Below, piece by piece: positions 6,366 through 14,537 of a stretch of DNA of 64,000 nucleotides. The notes under the pieces were generated by a model, which was not told the DNA's origin, did no database searches, and saw nothing but the letters and a program-made list of their open reading frames with translations. The stretch comes from an uncultured Lachnospiraceae bacterium (GTDB lineage Bacteria > Bacillota > Clostridia > Lachnospirales > Lachnospiraceae). The position numbers and the translations under genes are program-made. Each line of letters begins with the position of its first letter. Positions within the stretch are counted from its first letter, which is position 1. Location of the stretch: contig CAJUSK010000023.1 of the NCBI GenBank assembly GCA_910589075.1, positions 11,866 to 75,865 on the forward strand, in the 5' to 3' direction.

Positions 6366-8473
6366 ATGAAAATATGACAGTGGACAGAGAAGAAGCGTAT
6401 GCTTTGCTGGTGGCGGAGCGGTTTGCACTGGCAGCGGAGCGGATTCGCGGGCTTGCAGAGCCGGGAGAACAGGGATATGCTATCGCAGAGCGGTTTGTGC
6501 CCTTTTTCAGAGAGACAGCCATCTGTGTGGGCAGGCTGCTGACCGAATGGGACAGGCAGGGGAGCTGTCCGCTGATGGAATCGACGCTGACTGAATTGCG
6601 CAGCCGCAATGCTTGTCTGTATATGGATATTCTGCCCCGGCAGTATGATGCCTGCTATGGGAATCCGGCTTATACAGTCAGGCAGTATGGCGAGGAGACA
6701 GGCAGGCTGCTGGCTTTTCTGTATGCGGAGATGCACAGCCAGACAGAATCGGTTTATGAGCGGGATCAGGAAGGGCTGGTTATCCGTATGGAACTGTTTC
6801 TGGAAATCTATCAGGCATTCGTCTGTGCCTTTGAGGACGGGAAAGAAGCGCCGGATTATGAGACACTACAGCAGATTGTCTACTGGTTTGTCAGCGATTA
6901 TTCGGAAACGGAAACAGAAAAGCGTGTGAGGAGCCAGTTGGATCCGGCACAGGACTTTTTTTTGCGGATCGTAATGGACAGCGATTTACAGGATTTGAGA
7001 TACCTGTATCAATATGGGGAATACATTACGGAACAGGAGGAAAAGCTGGCTGCCTATATAAACGGACTGCCGGAGGAAACCGTTCAAAAGATGGCAGATA
7101 CGTTTACGGAGGGATACCGGATCGGTTTTATTGTGGGCGGAAAGGACATCAGCAAAAAAAAGACTGTCAATATCCGATACCGGGCGGGTTTTGAGCGTGT
7201 CATCCGGCAGACGGTTGTAAACTTCCGGGCCATGGGACTGGAACCTGTGATTTACAGGGCTTCTCTAAGTATTTTTCACAGACGGGGTAACGCACGGATT
7301 GGTTTCTATGGGGCGGATGCCAACAAACAGTATCTGTATGACCATCAGGAGGACGAAGCCCTTTACCTGGACAGAAAATATATGGGGAGAAAGCTGGAAG
7401 AACTGAGGAGAGCTTATGAACTGTCAAAGGACCTGGCGAATGTCTTTGGCGGACCTGCCTGTATGGAAGCTTTTGGTGAGAAGCCTTTTGTGCCCCGGGC
7501 CAGGCGTGAAGCGCTGCATTTGAGCGAGGCACAGCAGCAGCTTTCTGTGGAATATGCGGCTGCATCAGGACAGCTTGTCAACCAATACATCAGAGGCGAA
7601 GAACGGAGTTTTACGATCATTGCATTCCCGGTGCCGGAAATCGGAGAGCAGTTTCCGGAAATTTTTGACGCGGTGATCCGTATGAACACATTGGATTATC
7701 ATCTGTACCAGTCCATACAACAGACGATAATCAATACCCTGGACAGAGCGGATTATGTGCGGATACGGGGTGCGGGGGACAACCGGACAGATTTGTCCGT
7801 GGCACTGCAGTCCCTGCGCGATCCCCAAAAACAGACGTTATTTGAAAACTGTGTGGCGGATGTGAATATTCCTGTGGGAGAGGTTTTTACTTCGCCCAAA
7901 CTGGAAGGAACCAATGGCCTTTTGCATGTGACGCGGGTTTATTTAAACGGGCTGGAATACCGGGATTTGGAGCTGACATTTACAGACGGTATGATTACGG
8001 CCTACCGTTGTGGGAATTTTTCTTCCGAAGAGGACAATCAGAAATATATCAAGGACCATGTGCTGTTCCATCATGACAGTCTGCCGCTGGGAGAGTTTGC
8101 CATAGGAACCAATACGACTGCATATGTGGAGGCCAGGAAATACCATATTGAGGACCAGCTTCCGATTTTGATTGCCGAAAAGACAGGGCCTCATTTTGCT
8201 GTGGGGGACACCTGCTATTCACACAGTGAAGACTTGCCGGTTTATAACCCGGACGGCAAAGAGATGATCGCCAGGGATAACGCCTGCTCTGTTTTACGTC
8301 ATCAGGATGCCTCAAAAGCCTATTTTCACTGTCATACGGATATTACGATCCCGTATGACGAACTGGGAGAGGTGACAGCGGTGTCTGAACAGGGAGAATG
8401 GCCGATTATTCGGGAGGGCAGATTCGTGCTGCCAGGCTGCGAAGAATTGAATCTTCCATTTTTAATGTATTGA
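6362..8473 (+). CDS. M29-type (thermophilic) aminopeptidase with long N-terminal extension
   Basis: The C-terminal third carries the M29 metallo-aminopeptidase signature: GEVFTSP near residue 507 (metal-binding Glu), H-V-T-R, and TGPHFAVGDTCYSHSEDLP near residue 608, which should bind two metal ions and cleave N-terminal residues. M29 enzymes are about 410 residues; this one has 703. Residues 1 to about 290 are helical, rich in Glu, Arg and Tyr, and I cannot assign them. It begins inside the preceding gene (ATGA overlap). Its stop codon overlaps the -35 element of the purine promoter. Confidence 0.75.
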   Translation: MNENMTVDREEAYALLVAERFALAAERIRGLAEPGEQGYAIAERFVPFFRETAICVGRLLTEWDRQGSCPLMESTLTELRSRNACLYMDILPRQYDACYGNPAYTVRQYGEETGRLLAFLYAEMHSQTESVYERDQEGLVIRMELFLEIYQAFVCAFEDGKEAPDYETLQQIVYWFVSDYSETETEKRVRSQLDPAQDFFLRIVMDSDLQDLRYLYQYGEYITEQEEKLAAYINGLPEETVQKMADTFTEGYRIGFIVGGKDISKKKTVNIRYRAGFERVIRQTVVNFRAMGLEPVIYRASLSIFHRRGNARIGFYGADANKQYLYDHQEDEALYLDRKYMGRKLEELRRAYELSKDLANVFGGPACMEAFGEKPFVPRARREALHLSEAQQQLSVEYAAASGQLVNQYIRGEERSFTIIAFPVPEIGEQFPEIFDAVIRMNTLDYHLYQSIQQTIINTLDRADYVRIRGAGDNRTDLSVALQSLRDPQKQTLFENCVADVNIPVGEVFTSPKLEGTNGLLHVTRVYLNGLEYRDLELTFTDGMITAYRCGNFSSEEDNQKYIKDHVLFHHDSLPLGEFAIGTNTTAYVEARKYHIEDQLPILIAEKTGPHFAVGDTCYSHSEDLPVYNPDGKEMIARDNACSVLRHQDASKAYFHCHTDITIPYDELGEVTAVSEQGEWPIIREGRFVLPGCEELNLPFLMY

Positions 8474-8498
8474 CGATAAGGGGCTCTCATAATAAAAT
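8470..8498 (+). promoter_or_regulatory. Promoter of the purEMND operon
   Basis: TTGACG (8470-8475), 17-nt spacer, TAAAAT (8493-8498). The -35 box overlaps the stop codon of the upstream gene. The expected transcript starts about 20 nt before purE, leaving no room for a purine riboswitch. Confidence 0.7.
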
Positions 8499-8527
8499 AG
8501 AACTAAGTGGAGAAAAGGAGAAAAGAT

Positions 8528-9028
8528 ATGGCACAGGTTTCAATCGTTATGGGTAGTGATTCCGACATGCCGGTCATGGCAAAGGCTGCCGATATACTGG
8601 ACAGGTTGGGAATTTCCTATGAAATGCGGATTATTTCCGCACACAGGGAACCGGATCTATTTTTTGAATATGCAAAGACTGCGGAAGAGCGCGGTGTGAA
8701 AGTGGTAATTGCTGGTGCAGGGATGGCTGCTCATCTGCCAGGTATGTGCGCGGCAATTTTTCCCATGCCCGTAATTGGCATTCCGATGCATACCACGTCG
8801 CTGGGAGGACGGGATTCCCTGTATTCCATTGTACAGATGCCTGCCGGTATTCCGGTTGCGACGGTTGCCATCGGCGGTGGTGTGAATGCAGGGCTTTTGG
8901 CGGCCAGGATACTGGCGGTTTCGGATACGGCCCTGTTGGAGAAACTCAAGGCATATTCACAGGAGCAAAAAGAGGGCGTAGAGGAAAAAGATGCCCGTTT
9001 ACAGACACAGGGATATAAAAACTACTGA
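8528..9028 (+). CDS. purE: N5-carboxyaminoimidazole ribonucleotide mutase (class I PurE)
   Basis: It converts N5-CAIR to CAIR in purine synthesis. GSDSDMPVM near the N-terminus, SAHREPD (catalytic His region) and AAHLPGM are the class I signatures; 166 residues is typical. ATG 8528 has AAGGAG seven bases upstream; GTG 8507 is only in frame. Class I PurE normally needs PurK, which is not in this window. First gene of purE-M-N-D. Confidence 0.95.
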   Translation: MAQVSIVMGSDSDMPVMAKAADILDRLGISYEMRIISAHREPDLFFEYAKTAEERGVKVVIAGAGMAAHLPGMCAAIFPMPVIGIPMHTTSLGGRDSLYSIVQMPAGIPVATVAIGGGVNAGLLAARILAVSDTALLEKLKAYSQEQKEGVEEKDARLQTQGYKNY

Positions 9029-9044
9029 GATAAGGAGAAACGAC

Positions 9045-10070
9045 ATGGACTATAAAAGCGCTGGCGTGGATATCGAGGCCGGATATACTTCTGTGGAACT
9101 GATAAAAAAGCATGTGCTGGAGACGAAACGCCCGGAGGTGATGGGTGGCCTGGGTGGATTTTCCGGTTTGTTTTCCATGAAAGCCTTCCGGGATATGGAG
9201 CATCCTGTGCTGGTTTCCGGTACGGACGGAGTGGGTACGAAGCTGAAACTGGCATTTCTGATGGATAAACATGATACAGTGGGAATCGACTGTGTTGCCA
9301 TGTGCGTGAACGACATTGCATGTGCCGGAGGAGAACCGCTGTTCTTTCTGGACTATATAGCATGCGGCAAAAATTATCCCGAGAAGATTGCGGATATTGT
9401 AAAAGGTGTGGCAGAGGGCTGTAAAGCGGCGGGAGCAGCGCTGGTGGGCGGTGAGACTGCGGAGATGCCCGGATTTTATCCGCTGGATGAATATGATCTT
9501 GCAGGATTTGCCGTAGGTGTGGCGGATGAGAAAGATCTGATCACAGGAAAAGACATCAAAGCGGGCGATGTCCTGATCGGCATAGCGTCCAGCGGGATAC
9601 ACAGCAATGGATTTTCTCTTGTCAGACAGGTATTCACCATGACGAAGGAAAGCCTGGATACCCGTTACGATGAACTGGATGGAACCCTGGGCGAGGCCTT
9701 GCTTACACCGACAAAAATTTATGTCAGGGCGCTGCGCAGTGTGAAAGAAGCAGGGATTCGCATAAAAGGATGCAGCCATATAACGGGCGGCGGCTTTTAT
9801 GAAAATATTCCCCGCATGCTTCCGGAAGGTGTCCGTGCCGTTGTTAAAAAAGACAGCTACAAAGTGCCTGCCGTGTTTGAACTGTTACAGAAAGAAGGCG
9901 ACCTGCAGGAAGATATGATGTATCATACATATAATATGGGGATTGGCATGATGCTTGCCGTGGATCCTGCAGATGCCGACCGGACAGTGGAAGCGCTGCA
10001 GACAGCCGGTGAAATGTCTTACGTGGTTGGTTATGTGGAGTCCGGAGATAAGGAAGTCGTACTATGTTAA
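9045..10070 (+). CDS. purM: Phosphoribosylformylglycinamidine cyclo-ligase (AIR synthetase)
   Basis: It uses ATP to close the imidazole ring, FGAM to AIR. The protein is 341 residues with MDYKSAGVDIEAG at the start, SGTDGVGTKL, the VGGETAEMPGFY motif and the C-terminal GIGM region of the PurM/ThiL fold. ATG 9045 follows AAGGAG by seven bases. It overlaps purN by seven bases, so the two are coupled. Confidence 0.96.
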   Translation: MDYKSAGVDIEAGYTSVELIKKHVLETKRPEVMGGLGGFSGLFSMKAFRDMEHPVLVSGTDGVGTKLKLAFLMDKHDTVGIDCVAMCVNDIACAGGEPLFFLDYIACGKNYPEKIADIVKGVAEGCKAAGAALVGGETAEMPGFYPLDEYDLAGFAVGVADEKDLITGKDIKAGDVLIGIASSGIHSNGFSLVRQVFTMTKESLDTRYDELDGTLGEALLTPTKIYVRALRSVKEAGIRIKGCSHITGGGFYENIPRMLPEGVRAVVKKDSYKVPAVFELLQKEGDLQEDMMYHTYNMGIGMMLAVDPADADRTVEALQTAGEMSYVVGYVESGDKEVVLC

Positions 10071-10690
10071 GGGTGCTTGTCTGTGTATCCGGTGGCGGTA
10101 CGAATCTACAGGCTCTGATAGATGGTGTGGAAAACGGGCGTATCAGGAATGCGGAGATTGTTCGTGTGATCAGCAATAACCGGAATGCATACGCCCTGAC
10201 CCGTGCGGATGCGCATGGCATTGAGGGCATCTGCGTATCTCCCGGCGATTTTCGGGATCGGGCGGCTTTTTATGATGCCTTTTTGCAGGCAGTGGATGAG
10301 GCTCTGCCGGATCTGATCGTACTGGCGGGATTTCTTGTAGTGATCCCGGTAAAAATGATAGAGAAATATCGAAACCGTATTTTGAATATTCACCCGTCCC
10401 TGATCCCGTCATTTTGCGGAACGGGATTTTACGGACTGAAAGTACATGAAAAGGCACTGGAACGAGGCGTCAGAGTCACCGGGGCCACTGTTCATTTTGT
10501 GGATGAGGGCACAGATACCGGCCCCATCCTGTTGCAGAAAGCAGTCAAAGTTGAACCGGGCGACACACCGCAGATATTGCAGAGACGTGTTATGGAAGAA
10601 GCCGAATGGGAACTCCTTGCGGAAGCGGTGGATCTGTTTGCGCAGGGAAGCGTGGTTGTGGAAGACGGCAGGGCAGTGATTGTACGGTGA
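10064..10690 (+). CDS. purN: Phosphoribosylglycinamide formyltransferase (folate-dependent)
   Basis: It transfers formyl from 10-formyl-THF to GAR. The GAR-binding VCVSGGGTNLQAL loop is at the start; the catalytic Asn-x-His is in LNIHPSLIPSF and the catalytic Asp in VDEGTDTGPI. It is 208 residues, the usual length. It starts inside purM and is followed by purD after 22 nt. Confidence 0.95.
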   Translation: MLRVLVCVSGGGTNLQALIDGVENGRIRNAEIVRVISNNRNAYALTRADAHGIEGICVSPGDFRDRAAFYDAFLQAVDEALPDLIVLAGFLVVIPVKMIEKYRNRILNIHPSLIPSFCGTGFYGLKVHEKALERGVRVTGATVHFVDEGTDTGPILLQKAVKVEPGDTPQILQRRVMEEAEWELLAEAVDLFAQGSVVVEDGRAVIVR

Positions 10691-10712
10691 CAGAGGTTTG
10701 CAGGAGGAAAGC

Positions 10713-11990
10713 ATGAAGATTCTGATAGTAGGCGGCGGCGGCAGAGAGCATGCCATAGCCGCAAGCGTGGCCAAAAGCCCCAGGGCAGAAAAAATATATT
10801 GTGCACCCGGAAATGCGGGCATTGCGCAAATTGCGGAATGTGTGCCAATCGGCGTTATGGAATTTGATGCGCTGGCCACATTCGCCACAGAGAAAGGCAT
10901 TGATCTGGTAATCGTCGGCATGGATGATCCGCTGGTGGGCGGTCTTGTGGATGTGCTGGAGGCAGCCGGGCTGCGTGTATTCGGCCCCCGTAAAAACGCG
11001 GCAATTCTGGAAGGCAGCAAGGCTTTTTCCAAGGATCTGATGAAAAAATACGGGATCCCCACGGCGGCTTATGAAAATTTTGATTCCGCTCAGGCAGCAC
11101 TGGCATATCTGGAGGGTGCCTCCATGCCCATTGTCCTGAAAGCGGACGGTCTGGCATTGGGAAAAGGTGTATTGATCTGTAATACGCTTGAAGAGGCAAA
11201 GGCCGGCGTAAAGTCCATTATGGAGGATAAACAGTTCGGAGATGCGGGCAACCGGCTTGTGATTGAAGAGTTTATGACCGGGCGGGAGGTTTCCGTACTT
11301 TCTTTTGTAGATGGTAAGACGATTAAAACCATGACTTCCGCACAGGACCATAAACGGGCCGGAGACGGGGATACAGGCCTCAATACAGGCGGTATGGGTA
11401 CTTTTTCACCCAGTCCTTTTTATACGAAAGAAGTGGATGACTTCTGCAAAGAACATATCTACCAGGCAACCGTGAACGCTATGGCCATGGAAGGAAGGCC
11501 ATTCCGGGGGATTATCTTTTTTGGCCTGATGCTGACGGATAAAGGCCCCAGAGTCCTGGAGTATAATGCCAGATTCGGAGATCCGGAAGCGCAGGTGGTA
11601 TTGCCCCGTATGAAAAATGATATTCTGGATGTGATGGAAGCCTGCATAGACGGGCGGCTGGATGAGGTGGAACTGGCATTCGAGGAAAATGCAGCAGTCT
11701 GTGTGGTGCTTGCTTCCGGAGGGTATCCGGTTTCCTACCAGAAAGGATTTCCAATATCCGGACTGGAACGCTTCGGGGACGGAGAGCAGGATGGCCGGTT
11801 TTGTTTTCATGCAGGAACCGGCTACGTGGACGGCCAGGTTGTAACTGCAGGCGGACGTGTGCTGGGGATTACCGCTACGGGGAAAGATTTGAAGGAGGCC
11901 CGTGCCAGAGCATATGAAGCGGCGCAGTGGGTTTCTTTTGAAGGGAAATATATGCGCCATGATATTGGCAAAGCCATTGATGAAATATAA
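10713..11990 (+). CDS. purD: Phosphoribosylamine-glycine ligase (GAR synthetase)
   Basis: ATP-grasp enzyme making GAR from phosphoribosylamine and glycine. MKILIVGGGGREHAI opens the N-domain, the ATP-grasp core includes ALGKGV and NARFGDPE, and 425 residues is full length. GGAGG lies five bases before ATG 10713. Last gene of this partial purine operon; purF, purL, purC, purB and purH are not present here. Confidence 0.96.
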   Translation: MKILIVGGGGREHAIAASVAKSPRAEKIYCAPGNAGIAQIAECVPIGVMEFDALATFATEKGIDLVIVGMDDPLVGGLVDVLEAAGLRVFGPRKNAAILEGSKAFSKDLMKKYGIPTAAYENFDSAQAALAYLEGASMPIVLKADGLALGKGVLICNTLEEAKAGVKSIMEDKQFGDAGNRLVIEEFMTGREVSVLSFVDGKTIKTMTSAQDHKRAGDGDTGLNTGGMGTFSPSPFYTKEVDDFCKEHIYQATVNAMAMEGRPFRGIIFFGLMLTDKGPRVLEYNARFGDPEAQVVLPRMKNDILDVMEACIDGRLDEVELAFEENAAVCVVLASGGYPVSYQKGFPISGLERFGDGEQDGRFCFHAGTGYVDGQVVTAGGRVLGITATGKDLKEARARAYEAAQWVSFEGKYMRHDIGKAIDEI

Positions 11991-12028
11991 TCATCGTCAG
12001 GATACAGATGTTTGGGGAGGTGTGCGAT

Positions 12029-12478
12029 ATGGATAGAAGAATAAATGAAAATGATATATATAATCGACCACTAACTTGTGAAAAATGCGGTGGTATTATG
12101 ATTTTCAAAGGGGTAGGTGAATATCACTGTGAAAACTGCAGACACGTGGAGTATGATGATTATGGCAAGGTACGTCTCTATGTTGAAAAACACAGGGGCG
12201 CCACTTCATCGGAAGTGTCAATGCAGACCGGTGTGAGCCAGAAGGCCATACGTCAGATGCTGAAAGAGAACAGGCTGGAGATTACGCAGGACTCAGCGGC
12301 CTTTTTGCGCTGTGAAGTATGTGGTGCAAGCATCCGGGGCGGCAGGCTGTGTCCAAAATGTGAAATGGACTATCACCGCCGGATGGAGGATGAACAGCGT
12401 CGGCAGAGTAAAATGCAGGGCTTTGGTAAGGCGATGGAAGAGGAGGAAGGTGCAAAGCGCTTCCACCGTAATTATTAA
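12029..12478 (+). CDS. YvyF-like zinc ribbon / HTH protein (TIGR03826-type flagellar protein)
   Basis: 149 residues in three parts: an N-terminal zinc ribbon (C-E-K-C, later C-E-N-C), a helix-turn-helix-like middle (RGATSSEVSMQTGVSQKAIR) and a second ribbon (CEVCGASIRGGRLCPKCEMD). This order matches B. subtilis YvyF, encoded beside flgM and linked to flagellar regulation. GGGGAGG lies nine bases before ATG 12029. Unlike B. subtilis it sits after purD, 14 kb from the fla/che operon. A regulatory role in motility is inferred from family only. Confidence 0.75.
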   Translation: MDRRINENDIYNRPLTCEKCGGIMIFKGVGEYHCENCRHVEYDDYGKVRLYVEKHRGATSSEVSMQTGVSQKAIRQMLKENRLEITQDSAAFLRCEVCGASIRGGRLCPKCEMDYHRRMEDEQRRQSKMQGFGKAMEEEEGAKRFHRNY

Positions 12479-12498
12479 GGAAGGATAACACAGGAAAA

Positions 12499-13956
12499 AT
12501 GAGAATAACGGCAGAAAAAGCGGGAAAAAGGAGTATCCATGTACTGGCGGGAATCGCTGTCATGCTGTATGTGCTGCTCTTTGGCGGAAATACGATAGTC
12601 AGCCATGCGGGTGATGTGAGGACGATAACGGATGCAAAAGTAAGAAGCCAGGCAGATACGGGCAGCGAGCAGGTGGGCAGCGCACCCCAGGGAACAACGC
12701 TTACGGTGGAAGATGAAACCCAGGGAACGGACAACAATACATGGTACCAGGTGACGGTAAATGGTAAAACCGGCTTTATCCGCTCTGATTTGACGGAAAG
12801 TGTCGATGGTGGCAGTGAATCTTCCGGTACGGTGGCTCAGACAGATATTACATCCGGAACGGTCGGTGGCAGCAGTGCCACTGTGCGTCAGGGTCCTTCC
12901 ACATCCGCCGGTAAGGTCACAAGCGCGGAGGCAGGTTCGACGGTAACAATTACCGGAGAAGCACTGGGGGATGACGGCAGTACCTGGTATCAGGTGGATG
13001 CAGGTGGTCAGAGTGGCTTTATCCGATCCGATCTGTTTGACGAGAGTGCATTTGTACGCGGGGGCGGTGAGGAAAGTCCCGCAGAAGGAGAGGGGGAAGG
13101 CGAAGGAGAAGCGCCGGAAGTTTCAGACGATTCTAATGAAGGCGGAGAAGTGTCCGGAGAGCCGGAGGGTGGTACAAGAATTGTCAATGTACTTTCCAGC
13201 AAGGTGATTCCGGATGGTGTGGATATTGAGGACATGGAAGTGGATCCGGAAATACTGGCCGGATGGAGTTCGGACAATTATTATCTGCTGAAAACCAAAG
13301 ACGGCGAGGAAAGTGCGGAATTGTATTTATATACGCCGGAATCCGGTGTAAAAAAACTGGATACGGCAGGCGGCGGTTCCTTTTCTTCTCTGATGAGCGG
13401 TAAAGGCAAGTTTATCGTAATCGGTGCAGGTGTTGTATTTGTTCTGTTGATTGGCGTATGTATCATGTTGGCCATCAGACTCAGAGGTTATCAGGAATAT
13501 AGTGGCTATGGCAGTGGCGCCGGCCGTGTCCGCAGCAAGGGACGTAGCAGAAGCTATGATGATGACGAAGATGAATATGAAGACGAAGACGACGAAGATG
13601 AATATGACGATGACGAATATGAAGACGAAGAATATGCAGACGAAGAATATGATGATGAAGAGTATGAAGATGACGACAGCTATGAAGATGACGATGACAG
13701 ATATGCCGATGAAGACGATGATGGATACGATGACGATGAATACGATGATGAGGAGGACGAGGAAGAAGACGAACGTCCTGTAAGAAAACGTCGCTGGAGT
13801 CCTAAGAATTTTCTTTCCCGTCGTGACGACGATGAGGAAGAGGATGATGAATATGAGTATGATGATGACGAAGATGAAGACGACGATGATGAATATCTGG
13901 ATGATGACGACTTCGAATTTGAATTTTTGAATATGGATGATAAAGATGATTACTGA
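12499..13956 (+). CDS. Membrane protein with two SH3b domains and an extreme acidic Asp/Glu/Tyr tail
   Basis: 485 residues. A basic N-terminus and hydrophobic segment (about 13-36) act as signal or anchor. Two bacterial SH3 domains follow (about 40-102 and 118-182, each ending WYQV...GFIRSDL), which in exported proteins usually bind cell wall. Next comes an acidic Gly/Glu linker (about 187-222), an unassigned domain, and a second membrane helix (about 305-327) followed by Arg-rich RLRG and RVRSKGRSRSY. From about 352 to the end the sequence is almost only Asp, Glu and Tyr, broken by one basic patch (RPVRKRRWSPKNFLSRR). Positive-inside logic places this tail in the cytoplasm. The ribosome site is weak (AAGGAAGGA, about 13 nt away). 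Function unknown; a wall-sensing or scaffold role is speculative. Confidence 0.8.
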   Translation: MRITAEKAGKRSIHVLAGIAVMLYVLLFGGNTIVSHAGDVRTITDAKVRSQADTGSEQVGSAPQGTTLTVEDETQGTDNNTWYQVTVNGKTGFIRSDLTESVDGGSESSGTVAQTDITSGTVGGSSATVRQGPSTSAGKVTSAEAGSTVTITGEALGDDGSTWYQVDAGGQSGFIRSDLFDESAFVRGGGEESPAEGEGEGEGEAPEVSDDSNEGGEVSGEPEGGTRIVNVLSSKVIPDGVDIEDMEVDPEILAGWSSDNYYLLKTKDGEESAELYLYTPESGVKKLDTAGGGSFSSLMSGKGKFIVIGAGVVFVLLIGVCIMLAIRLRGYQEYSGYGSGAGRVRSKGRSRSYDDDEDEYEDEDDEDEYDDDEYEDEEYADEEYDDEEYEDDDSYEDDDDRYADEDDDGYDDDEYDDEEDEEEDERPVRKRRWSPKNFLSRRDDDEEEDDEYEYDDDEDEDDDDEYLDDDDFEFEFLNMDDKDDY

Positions 13957-14039
13957 CAGGCAGCCCATTCCGGCAGCTACCGGCGCTGACTGATTCATGA
14001 CGACAGAAAATCTGAAAAGTACATGTTCTGATGTTCATG

Positions 14040-14074
14040 ACAAAAGAAAGTCCGCAAAGCGTACTTTCTTTTGT
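14040..14074 (+). terminator. Hairpin terminator after the SH3 protein
   Basis: ACAAAAGAAAGT (14040-14051) pairs perfectly with ACTTTCTTTTGT (14063-14074), 11-nt loop. The descending arm ends in TTTTGTTGT, giving a partial U tract. It shares both flanks with the hairpin at 47179-47214. Confidence 0.65.
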
Positions 14075-14108
14075 TGTATAATGGGTATTATGCAGACTAT
14101 GGTTTCTC

Positions 14109-14147
14109 TTGACAATTTCAATTCTCTGTTATAATATTTATATAACA
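14109..14147 (+). promoter_or_regulatory. Promoter and operator of gntR-clpC
   Basis: TTGACA at 14109-14114 is followed by TATAAT (14130-14135, 15-nt spacer) or TAATAT (14132-14137, 17-nt spacer). A perfect dyad TGTTATA (14127-14133) / TATAACA (14141-14147) with a 7-nt centre covers the -10 region. This is the spacing expected for a YtrA-type GntR dimer, so the repressor likely blocks its own transcription and that of clpC. Confidence 0.7.
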
Positions 14148-14159
14148 GAAGGTGACAGG

Positions 14160-14537
14160 ATGATAATTGAACTTGATTTTAACAGCGATGAAGCGCTGTA
14201 TATACAACTGCGCAACCAGATTATTCTCGGAATCGCAACGACCAGATTAAAAGAGGGCGATGCGCTTCCTTCTGTCCGCCAGCTTGCAGAAACGATAGGG
14301 ATTAATATGCATACGGTTAACAAAGCCTATACAGTGCTGAAACAGGAAGGCTATGTAAAGGTTGACAGACGTAAAGGGGCTGTTATCGCCATAGATGTTG
14401 ACAAGATGCGGGCAATGGAAGATATGAAAAAAGAGTTGCGTGTGCTTCTGGCCAGGGGGAGTTGTAAGAATATTTCCCGGCAGGAAGTGCATGCTCTTAT
14501 AGATGAAATCTATGAAGATTATGGAGGACTGGAATGA
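14160..14537 (+). CDS. GntR-family transcriptional repressor, YtrA subfamily
   Basis: 125 residues: a GntR winged helix (ALYIQLRNQIILGIA, then LPSVRQLAETIGINMHTVNKAY and GYVKVDRRKG) and only a short helical C-terminal dimerisation tail, typical of YtrA-type regulators with no large ligand domain. ATG 14160 follows a GAAGGTGACAGG ribosome site; the in-frame TTG 14109 is part of the -35 box. It overlaps clpC by four bases (ATGA). YtrA regulators usually control ABC transporters; here the target is a Clp ATPase gene, which is unusual. Confidence 0.9.
   Translation: MIIELDFNSDEALYIQLRNQIILGIATTRLKEGDALPSVRQLAETIGINMHTVNKAYTVLKQEGYVKVDRRKGAVIAIDVDKMRAMEDMKKELRVLLARGSCKNISRQEVHALIDEIYEDYGGLE

Noticed and set aside
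8474..8527. Purine riboswitch before purE
   Set aside because: The predicted transcript leader is only about 20 nt, too short for the aptamer.
8946..11960. Long minus-strand frames opposite purM, purN and purD (up to 277 residues)
   Set aside because: All lie inside conserved purine genes, have no ribosome sites and low-quality protein composition.
13327..13998. A 223-residue minus-strand open frame rich in Ile, Phe and Val
   Set aside because: It is the antisense of the Asp/Glu/Tyr tail (GAT/GAA repeats read as ATC/TTC), with no ribosome site; a composition artefact.
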